Source: an uncultured Gammaproteobacteria bacterium
GTDB lineage: Bacteria > Pseudomonadota > Gammaproteobacteria > SZUA-140
DNA length: 5,450 nt
Direction: 5' to 3'
Assembly: GCA_945787585.1 (NCBI GenBank)
Contig: CALZIG010000075.1
Coordinates: 1 to 5,450 of the forward strand
The first letter of the stretch is position 1; every line of letters starts with the position of its first letter. Positions 1-5,450 of this stretch are shown here, in pieces. A program made the translations under genes and the position numbers. A model generated the notes under the pieces. The model did no database searches, was not told the origin of the DNA, and saw only the letters and a list, made by a program, of their open reading frames with translations.

Positions 1-24
1 CGCCCTTTTGCCGCTTATATTCAT
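1..24 (-). CDS. Start of a downstream gene, possibly the secretin (runs off the left edge)
   Basis: After the stop at 47 a new frame opens with ATG at 24 (MNISGKRA) and continues without a stop to the edge. Basic residues after the start fit the beginning of a signal peptide. An alternative frame begins at ATG 31 or GTG 34 (MYHEYKRQKG) and is also open, so the start is not settled. By analogy with MSHA, PilMNOPQ and related clusters, the next gene should encode the outer-membrane secretin. That identity is inference only, as eight codons cannot show it. Confidence 0.35.
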
Positions 25-46
25 GATACATCACTGCTTGTAATGC

Positions 47-535
47 CTATGGTGTTTCCGTATTGACAATACTACTGGTCGCGGCATCTTCGAAATCAAC
101 AATTTCGCCTGATTCCAAATTCCAACGCTCACCCGGTTTTACTTTCACAACTTTATGCTTGCCAGACACAGTAAGTGTGACTCGGTTCTCGTGATCAGGG
201 CCCCTATAGATTTTTATTCCTTCAGGTCCTTTGCGCCCCTCAACCGATTTGCCATTTATCCAGATTTGGCTATCGCCATTACTGCGCGTCACGATGCCGT
301 TATACACCATCGTCTTCGGTTTTTTTTCCGTCGTACTTTGCGCGGTGATATCCAGTGGCGGCAGGTTCTCAAGGCGTAGCTTGTCCAGCACTTGCCGTTC
401 CGCTGGCGTGGTGAATAAACGTCCCAATTCTGCGGCCTGCAATGGCTGAGCATAAAAGGGAGTCAACGCGGTTATAGCCGTTACCAGCAATAGTGGCGCC
501 AGCAGCCGTTCTAACGACAGTCCCTTTACAGGCAT
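47..535 (-). CDS. Small exported PilP/GspC/MshK-like periplasmic protein
   Basis: This is a 162-residue protein from the ATG at 535 (164 if the GTG at 541 is used). The N-terminus has basic residues, a hydrophobic core (about 10-28) and a likely signal peptidase I site near LQA/AEL (about residue 34), although it could instead act as a membrane anchor. After this comes GRLFTTPAERQVLDKLR, a helical segment that I recall from uncharacterised proteins beside proteobacterial pilus or secretion genes. A proline- and lysine-rich linker follows, then a small beta-rich domain (about 74-146) with YNGIVTRSNGDSQIWINGK and KVKPGERWNL. This beta module and the gene's place just before the expected secretin resemble PilP, GspC homology region or MshK, which bridge the inner-membrane complex to the secretin. 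No lipobox cysteine is present, unlike typical PilP lipoproteins. Function is inferred from context. Confidence 0.72.
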   Translation of the reverse strand: MPVKGLSLERLLAPLLLVTAITALTPFYAQPLQAAELGRLFTTPAERQVLDKLRLENLPPLDITAQSTTEKKPKTMVYNGIVTRSNGDSQIWINGKSVEGRKGPEGIKIYRGPDHENRVTLTVSGKHKVVKVKPGERWNLESGEIVDFEDAATSSIVNTETP

Positions 536-552
536 ATTCACACCCCCTCTCC
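536..552 (-). promoter_or_regulatory. Ribosome-binding region and stop/start overlap before the PilP/MshK-like gene
   Basis: The purine-rich run GGAGAGGGGG (543-552) lies inside the last codons of the PilO-like gene. GGAG is seven bases from a GTG at 541, which overlaps the TGA stop as GTGA. The AGGGGG part is seven bases from the ATG at 535. Both starts are usable and differ by two residues. It is the strongest Shine-Dalgarno-like sequence in the window. Confidence 0.65.
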
Positions 553-1158
553 GGGAGTTTGCTCAATTGGGCTCAGGGTCAACCATTTCAGATCGCAGTT
601 GACGTTTAAATTGTGTCGTCCCGGATAAAAGCGAAACTTTATCTCAGCACGCTTCATTTCACAGCGTTCCACCAGAAACCGCCCCACCACCTTGCGTTCC
701 AGCCGGTCAAGCAGTGTGAGCATATCCTGCTCATGCAACAGATTCATTTCGATCTTGAGCTGACTCTCGTTGATCCGAATATTTTCGTCCGTCTCAGTGA
801 GGACTTCACTGCTTACCCTTTGAGGACCCACCTCATATTTGACGTTCGATAGTTTCATCGCGCCGATTACGGCATGCAAACTATCCACCCAGCCGACACG
901 CTGTTCCGCAACAAAAATACCCGCTGTCTCCAGCGCTTCAAAGCGTCCGCGATAGTGTTCTAAAAATCGCATGTCATCCTTGGCTTCTTTGTAGTGTTCC
1001 AGAGCCTCCTGATATTTTGCCTGCTCAATATCATATCCACCCTGTATATCAGTGTGGTGGCGATAACTGAAATAGACCATCAGTATCGTCGCGAGTGCTG
1101 CGACCAGAATGACGATCAGCGTCGGTGCCAGATAATGCCAGTCGAGTTTAGGTTTCAT
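538..1158 (-). CDS. PilO/GspM/MshJ-like inner-membrane alignment protein
   Basis: This is a 206-residue protein (207 if the GTG at 1161 is used). It has a short cytoplasmic tail (MKPKLDW), one hydrophobic membrane segment (about 10-31), a charged alpha-helical coiled-coil stretch (about 41-78), and a periplasmic alpha/beta region (about 85-200). This is the standard layout of PilO, GspM and MshJ, which pair with PilN/GspL-type partners in the periplasm. The gene overlaps the end of the preceding one by 11 bases. I prefer the ATG at 1158 because the GGTGA at 1165-1169 is six bases from it but only three from the GTG. Two periplasmic cysteines near the C-terminus (about residues 166 and 188) could form a disulfide. 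Assignment is by topology, size and gene order; sequence motifs in this family are weak. Confidence 0.78.
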   Translation of the reverse strand: MKPKLDWHYLAPTLIVILVAALATILMVYFSYRHHTDIQGGYDIEQAKYQEALEHYKEAKDDMRFLEHYRGRFEALETAGIFVAEQRVGWVDSLHAVIGAMKLSNVKYEVGPQRVSSEVLTETDENIRINESQLKIEMNLLHEQDMLTLLDRLERKVVGRFLVERCEMKRAEIKFRFYPGRHNLNVNCDLKWLTLSPIEQTPGEGV

Positions 1159-2722
1159 CACGATTCACCCGCATCACAGCCTTAACCTCAAAAAATGCGG
1201 TAGGGTTATCGAGTCCCAGGCCTGACTCTCCCTGAAGGGTTGAAGTGGGATCGATATCCAGCGGTAGTGATACCACTTCAACTTTTAACAGATTCTTGTT
1301 CTGCTTCAGATCGTTGGTAAATCTTTCAATTTTGTCAAAAGCAGACTGATATTTCTTGATCTGTGGTTCAAGGCGCGCCTTGATAGTGACCATCTGCATT
1401 AGATCGCCTTCATCAGCGACCGATTCAATAACGTTCCCCTCGTCATCCATAATGACTTCATTACTCTGCATCTGCGCCCCCGGCTTTACGACCGTCCAGT
1501 AGATCTCATCAAGATGAATAGTGGGAAAGCGAGCAAGCGTCTTGCCGAGCAGGGTCATCATAAACTGAGGATGGGATTTATTGGCGGTTAACTGGCGGTT
1601 GACCTCAACCGCCTCACGCATCACTTTGGGACTAAACTTCGTGGGCGGTAGCGACGCTAAAACACCGGCACGACGTTCCTCAACTTGCGCGATGCTAACC
1701 GCGGCCTCTTCAGTCTGCGACCTGATATTCCAGGTATCAAATTCCATTGCTGCACTAAAGAGCAACCCACTCAGCACTAACATCACGCTGGCAGCAAGCA
1801 TCCCCCGTCGCATCTGTAACATCCTAAAATAACGAAGCTCTTCGTGAGCCGCGTAATTGATCGTTGGCGTCACCAGCGATGTAAAATAGGCATACAGCCA
1901 TTCACACTGCCCTTCCTGAAGCGCCGTCTTAAGCCCTAATTTCTGGCCCGCTTCGTTGATATCGATGACGTGATGACGCAACAATCTACTATCTGTTAAC
2001 GCGTCATCGTATAACGCCAGGCGCTCACCTGAACTGAATAGACAAACATCCATCGGTTCATTAAACGGAAGAAGCTGCAATCGATTGATATAGCGATGAT
2101 TGCGCTCCACTTCGTTCTGTATATTAGCGACATAGGTATCAACATCAGTAAGCGCCAGTGGTGATAAGCGACTGATCTTAAGTTTGCTATTGGCGAAAAA
2201 ACTCTGGCGTAGGATTTTATCCTGCTGTAGGCTCAGCACCAGAACATTTTCATGTTTAACCTGAAGCTTTTTCAGCAGTTTTTCGGTCACCATTGAGATC
2301 GAAAAAATTCCGGATAGTGGCACCTTCTGTTTCCGCACCTCGGCCAGCCAAAGCTCTACCACATCCGGGTTGGTCAATGCAGCGCACATCACCTGGTCAT
2401 CCCTGCGCCCCTTCTTTTCTCTGCCATGGACCTGCGCTGCATTAAACGGTGTACGGCGAAACAGTTTGGCCAGTTTACGTTCCAGCAGATGGTTACGATC
2501 TCCGCCCCTCACATGAGGAATGGTTTCCATGCGATATTCTTCTTCAATCACATCTACCAGGATTGCACTGGGGTCACCAGGGTGTTGCGCGAGGCGTGCT
2601 GAGAATTCTGCGACACCATCGGGTGTTGCTTCGAATCTGGCCAGTTCACTGACAACACCTTTATGACACGAGAACTGTGTCAATTCGTTCGCGGTGATAT
2701 AAAAAATTCTTTTTATGGTCAT
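1148..2722 (-). CDS. PilM-PilN-like fusion protein (GspL/MshI-type assembly protein)
   Basis: This is a 524-residue bitopic protein. Residues 1-300 form a cytoplasmic region whose placement and length fit the actin-like PilM / GspL cytoplasmic domain, though I see no clear nucleotide-binding motif. It includes a strongly charged stretch (about 55-115) with EEEYRMET, LLERKLAKLFRR and GREKKGRRDD. One membrane segment lies at about 307-325, preceded by RR (positive-inside). A short helical, probably coiled-coil stretch follows (about 330-352). A periplasmic C-terminal region (about 385-520) fits the ferredoxin-like PilN/GspL fold and carries an acidic loop near 423-440. The inferred role is to recruit the ATPase and couple it to the periplasmic PilO/PilP-like partners encoded next. 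The ATG at 2722 starts 7 bases after the platform gene. The nearest Shine-Dalgarno-like sequence (AAGG, 2735-2738) is 12 bases away, so initiation may be weak or coupled. Family assignment rests on architecture and gene order more than on motifs. Confidence 0.8.
   Translation of the reverse strand: MTIKRIFYITANELTQFSCHKGVVSELARFEATPDGVAEFSARLAQHPGDPSAILVDVIEEEYRMETIPHVRGGDRNHLLERKLAKLFRRTPFNAAQVHGREKKGRRDDQVMCAALTNPDVVELWLAEVRKQKVPLSGIFSISMVTEKLLKKLQVKHENVLVLSLQQDKILRQSFFANSKLKISRLSPLALTDVDTYVANIQNEVERNHRYINRLQLLPFNEPMDVCLFSSGERLALYDDALTDSRLLRHHVIDINEAGQKLGLKTALQEGQCEWLYAYFTSLVTPTINYAAHEELRYFRMLQMRRGMLAASVMLVLSGLLFSAAMEFDTWNIRSQTEEAAVSIAQVEERRAGVLASLPPTKFSPKVMREAVEVNRQLTANKSHPQFMMTLLGKTLARFPTIHLDEIYWTVVKPGAQMQSNEVIMDDEGNVIESVADEGDLMQMVTIKARLEPQIKKYQSAFDKIERFTNDLKQNKNLLKVEVVSLPLDIDPTSTLQGESGLGLDNPTAFFEVKAVMRVNRDET
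1165..1169 (-). promoter_or_regulatory. Ribosome-binding site that decides the PilO-like start
   Basis: GGTGA lies six bases before the ATG at 1158, but only three before the alternative GTG at 1161. It favours the ATG and is embedded in the end of the upstream reading frame. Confidence 0.5.
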
Positions 2723-2729
2723 AGGATTA

Positions 2730-3929
2730 TTAGACCTTACTGATGATGTCGTAAACTGGGCCCAGCACGGAGACCATCACCCATAACAGAATCACGCCCA
2801 GCACCACGGTCATCACAGGTTCGATTAACGACTGTAATTTTTCGATCGATTCCTTGACGTCGCGATTATAGAAGTAACTGACATTCAGCAGCGCGGTATC
2901 CAGCCCGCCGGTACTCTCACCCATCTTGATCATACGCACCACCAGCGGCGGAAACAGTTCAGCATTCTCCATGCTGTCACTCATCTTGACCCCGTCCGCG
3001 ATCTGATGTCGCGCTTCATACAACGCCTGTGAGATTTTTTTATTACCGGCAATCGCTTCGCTGATCTCCATGCTATTAAGCACGGTAACGCCGGAGGAAT
3101 AGAGCAACGCAAAATAATTAGCGAAGCGACTAAGAATAATCTTGCGCACAATCGGCCCCACCAGCCAAAGATCCAACACCATAGAATCGAAATAGAACCG
3201 AACGCTCGGCTGAGTCTTTATCAGGTATCTCGCTAACACTGCGCTCACAACGGGTACTGATATCAATAAATACCAGTAATCGGTAAAAAAGTTAGACACC
3301 ATCAGCAGCGCACGCGTGTGGATCGGAATGGTATGTCCCATGTTACTGATAAAATCGATCATCTGCGGTACGAGATAGAGCATCAGAAAGAAGACCACGC
3401 CGATCACAATTGTGCCGACAAAGATCGGATACTTCAGCGCCTTTCTGGTCTGAGCCGCCATTTCATCCTGCCATTTAAGTGACTCGATGATATTCTGCAA
3501 TACCTTACTCAGCTCACCGCTATGTTCACCGACGCGTATCAGGCTAACGAAGATTTCATCAAACACCCAGGGAAATTCATTCATCGATTCGGACAGTGTT
3601 TTACCACCTTCAATCGAAACGATCATCGTCGAAACTACTTCTCTGAAACGGGGGTTTTCAATGCTGTCACGCAGATCATCCAGCCACTGCATGATAGGCA
3701 CACCCACGCTGTGCATCTGCTCCATATGGAGGCAGAAATTAATCAGTTCCTGACGGGTTATCTTTTTATTCCCAAACAACGATCTACCTGCACTCGCCTC
3801 ATTACAGCTGATCAATTCCAGCCCCATGTCTTCTACCCGCTTCTCCAGATCGACTTCATTGGCCGCACTGATACGGCCTTGCATGATCTTGCCGACTTCA
3901 TTGATGCCCTTGTAACGATAGAGTGCCAT
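2730..3929 (-). CDS. gspF: Inner-membrane platform protein, GspF/PilC/MshG family
   Basis: This 399-residue protein is full length for the family. It is the polytopic platform on which the ATPase acts to extrude pilin subunits. It opens with MALYRYKG, the usual N-terminal strand of this family. Two T2SSF repeats are visible, about 63-187 and 266-388. Each carries the hallmark glycine-glutamate turn: RVGEHSGEL (132-140) and KMGESTGGL (335-343). Membrane segments are likely at about 169-190, 217-236 and 369-391. The start is the ATG at 3929, two bases after the ATPase stop, with a GGTGA ribosome-binding sequence at 3937-3941 seven bases upstream. That sequence lies inside the end of the ATPase gene, which suggests coupled translation. 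The gene ends in tandem TAA stops (2732-2727). Nothing is missing or disrupted. Confidence 0.95.
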   Translation of the reverse strand: MALYRYKGINEVGKIMQGRISAANEVDLEKRVEDMGLELISCNEASAGRSLFGNKKITRQELINFCLHMEQMHSVGVPIMQWLDDLRDSIENPRFREVVSTMIVSIEGGKTLSESMNEFPWVFDEIFVSLIRVGEHSGELSKVLQNIIESLKWQDEMAAQTRKALKYPIFVGTIVIGVVFFLMLYLVPQMIDFISNMGHTIPIHTRALLMVSNFFTDYWYLLISVPVVSAVLARYLIKTQPSVRFYFDSMVLDLWLVGPIVRKIILSRFANYFALLYSSGVTVLNSMEISEAIAGNKKISQALYEARHQIADGVKMSDSMENAELFPPLVVRMIKMGESTGGLDTALLNVSYFYNRDVKESIEKLQSLIEPVMTVVLGVILLWVMVSVLGPVYDIISKV

Positions 3930-3931
3930 GC

Positions 3932-5450
3932 TTAAATCACCCGATCAGTTAAATCTACCACGCGCGCCACTTCATCGAGGCTGGTAGCACCGTCCATCAC
4001 ATTACGCACACCATCCTCGGCCAGCGGCTGGAAATCCGTCGACATGGCATGATCATGTAATTCACGTAATGTAGCGCGTTGCGCAATCAGTTCATCCATT
4101 CCCCTGTCCATGCGCAACACTTCCATCAGGGCCAGGCGTCCCTTATAACCATGATGGTCACATTGCGGGCAGCCCTGATGATGATAGATCGTGACCGGCG
4201 CTGCATCATCGGCGACACCCAGCAACTTGCGTTCAATCTCATCGGCCTCTTTGGGTTGTTTGCAGTGAGGGCAGAGCTGTCGAATCAGGCGCTGTGCCAC
4301 CACCCCAATGATATTGCCCGCCATGATGTCTGGCAGGATACCGATATCCTGCAGGCGTGGCACCGCACCCAGTGCAGAATTTGTATGCAGGGTGGCAAAG
4401 ACCTGATGACCAGTCATCGCGGCACGGAACGCCATCGTGGCGGTATCCTGATCACGGATCTCACCGACTAGAATAATATCGGGATCCTGGCGCATCATAG
4501 AACGAATGCCGTTGGCAAAGTCGAGTTTCACCGACTCGTTGACTGAAGTCTGGCGAATCATCGACATCGGGTATTCGACCGGGTCCTCCAAGGTCATAAT
4601 ATTCACCGTTTCGTTATTGAGGTGATTAAGCATCGAGTAAAGTGTCGTCGTCTTACCGCTACCAGTCGGGCCGGTGACGAGGATAATCCCTTCCGGGCGG
4701 GCCATCATCAACTTGAGCAACATCATCGCTTCATCAGTCAGGTCGAGATTATCCAGCGGTACGATCCCTTTTTCACGATCCAGTACGCGCATAACAATAT
4801 TTTCGCCGTGGGTCGTCGGCTGTGAAGCAACACGAAAATCGATTGCACGCCCTGCCAGCATCATCGAAATACGTCCATCCTGCGGCGCGCGCGTTTCGGC
4901 GATATCCATCTCCGCCATCACCTTGAGTCGCACTGCAATCCCAGACCAGTAGTTTTTATGCAGGGTCTGCACCTGGCGCAGTACACCATCGATACGGTAG
5001 CGAATGCGCAGAAAATTCTCTTCCGGTTCAAAATGAATATCCGAAGCGCCGCGTTTTACCGCATCCATCATGGTTGCATCTACAAGACGCACCAGCGGCT
5101 GACTATATTCATCACTACCAGCCTGTAGACTTTTGTAATCAATCTCACCAGTCTCCAGCTCATGCAGGATCCCTTCTACCGATAACTCATAACCGTAGAA
5201 CTGATCGATTGCGGATTCGATCTCTGTTTCGCCGGCCAGGATAGGCTTGATCTCTATCCCACTCTCCAGCAACGCCACCGTCTGATCCAGCGCCACCACA
5301 TTGAAGGTATCTGCCATCGCCACGGTCAGCACTCTGGCGTTAGCATCATAATTGATCGGCAGTAACTGAAAACGTTGCGCATGCTCTTTTGGAATCAGCT
5401 TGATGGCATCACGATCCGGTACCGCTTTGGTGAGATCGACACTCTCCTGC
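3932..5450 (-). CDS. gspE: Type IV pilus / type II secretion assembly ATPase, GspE/PilB/MshE family (5' end cut by window edge)
   Basis: This is the cytoplasmic hexameric ATPase that powers pilin or pseudopilin polymerisation through the platform protein encoded next. The frame is open to the right edge, so the true start lies outside. The GTG at 5332 is internal, because 39 further sense codons upstream continue a T2SSE N-terminal-type domain (a proline- and leucine-rich stretch leading into LTVAMAD). About 505 residues are visible. Counting from the edge they show: the end of the N domain (about 1-115); Walker A GPTGSGKT (260-267); Asp box LEDPVEY (287-293); Walker B DIILVGEIRD (324-333); His box ending ATLHTN (about 346-357); and two CPxC pairs 30 residues apart, typical of the zinc-binding C-terminal lobe. 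All catalytic motifs look intact. The zinc motif and the ATLHTN box favour an assembly ATPase over a PilT-type retraction ATPase. Family assignment is firm. Whether it is MshE, PilB or GspE is not decided by sequence alone. Confidence 0.95.
   Translation of the reverse strand, partial: QESVDLTKAVPDRDAIKLIPKEHAQRFQLLPINYDANARVLTVAMADTFNVVALDQTVALLESGIEIKPILAGETEIESAIDQFYGYELSVEGILHELETGEIDYKSLQAGSDEYSQPLVRLVDATMMDAVKRGASDIHFEPEENFLRIRYRIDGVLRQVQTLHKNYWSGIAVRLKVMAEMDIAETRAPQDGRISMMLAGRAIDFRVASQPTTHGENIVMRVLDREKGIVPLDNLDLTDEAMMLLKLMMARPEGIILVTGPTGSGKTTTLYSMLNHLNNETVNIMTLEDPVEYPMSMIRQTSVNESVKLDFANGIRSMMRQDPDIILVGEIRDQDTATMAFRAAMTGHQVFATLHTNSALGAVPRLQDIGILPDIMAGNIIGVVAQRLIRQLCPHCKQPKEADEIERKLLGVADDAAPVTIYHHQGCPQCDHHGYKGRLALMEVLRMDRGMDELIAQRATLRELHDHAMSTDFQPLAEDGVRNVMDGATSLDEVARVVDLTDRVI
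3937..3941 (-). promoter_or_regulatory. Ribosome-binding site of the platform protein gene
   Basis: GGTGA sits seven bases before the ATG at 3929, within the final codons of the ATPase gene. It supports this start and translational coupling. Confidence 0.6.
4160..4273 (-). other. Tetracysteine zinc-binding lobe of the assembly ATPase
   Basis: CPHC (4262-4273) and CPQC (4160-4171) are separated by 30 residues. Two CxxC pairs near the C-terminus are a known zinc site in GspE and PilB/MshE assembly ATPases, and PilT lacks them. Histidine pairs flank the second CxxC (YHHQG before, DHHGY after), which is a little unusual, but zinc ligation by the four cysteines is the simplest reading. Confidence 0.88.
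4451..4480 (-). other. Walker B motif of the assembly ATPase
   Basis: Codons read DIILVGEIRD, the characteristic Walker B of GspE/PilB/PilT ATPases with the catalytic glutamate in GEIRD. Confidence 0.93.
4649..4672 (-). other. Walker A (P-loop) of the assembly ATPase
   Basis: Codons read GPTGSGKT on the minus strand, an exact P-loop match to the secretion/pilus ATPase family. It binds the ATP phosphates and Mg2+. The lysine and threonine are present, so the enzyme should be active. Confidence 0.95.

Noticed and set aside
155..449. Two plus-strand frames opposite the PilP-like gene
   Set aside because: They are shadows of the minus-strand gene, with no plausible ribosome-binding site or protein pattern.
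369..566. Minus-strand frame of 65 codons across the PilO-like/PilP-like junction
   Set aside because: It is out of frame with both real genes and its translation (rich in Ala, Gly, Arg) has no signal peptide or domain. The two overlapping genes explain the region.
2723..2729. Possible terminator or promoter between the platform and fusion genes
   Set aside because: Only seven bases separate the genes; there is no hairpin with a T-run and no room for promoter boxes outside coding sequence.
3522..3935. Plus-strand open frame of 137 codons
   Set aside because: It lies wholly antisense to the well-supported platform protein gene, and its translation shows no domain or membrane pattern.
4079..4471. 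Plus-strand open frame of 130 codons
   Set aside because: It is antisense to the ATPase catalytic and zinc-binding region, where codon constraints of the real gene leave the opposite strand open.
3932..5332. Treating the GTG at 5332 as the ATPase start
   Set aside because: The in-frame codons upstream to the edge continue a typical N-terminal domain, so the gene is cut by the window and not started here.

Overview
The window is a tightly packed, single-direction stretch of five genes, all on the minus strand, plus the probable first codons of a sixth. It encodes the inner-membrane motor and assembly parts of a type IV pilus / type II secretion-like machine. Base composition is near 50% GC by eye. 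The protein families and the gene order point to a Gram-negative proteobacterium, most likely gamma or beta; I cannot name a genus.

In transcription order (right to left) the layout is: an assembly ATPase of the GspE/PilB/MshE family (5450 to 3932, N-terminus cut by the window edge); a polytopic platform protein of the GspF/PilC/MshG family (3929-2730); a 524-residue single-pass protein that looks like a PilM-PilN fusion, comparable to GspL or MshI (2722-1148); a 206-residue PilO/GspM/MshJ-like protein with one membrane segment and a coiled coil (1158-538); a short exported PilP/GspC/MshK-like protein (535-47); and an open reading frame running off the left edge, in the place where a secretin (MshL/PilQ/GspD) would be expected.

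Genes either overlap or are separated by at most 7 bases, so this looks like one translationally coupled operon. I see no internal promoter, terminator, RNA gene, mobile element, repeat array or non-coding stretch longer than a few tens of bases. The functional model, inferred from family knowledge, is as follows. The cytoplasmic ATPase drives the platform protein. The fusion protein links the ATPase to a periplasmic alignment complex formed with the PilO-like and PilP-like proteins. That complex docks on an outer-membrane secretin encoded just beyond the window.

The run I-J-K-(L) resembles the MSHA pilus cluster of Vibrio, but with the ATPase and platform genes placed in front of it. No pilin, prepilin peptidase or retraction ATPase gene lies in the window, so whether the machine builds a pilus or secretes protein cannot be decided here. 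The machinery type is well known. What is poorly described is this particular set of fusion and accessory proteins.
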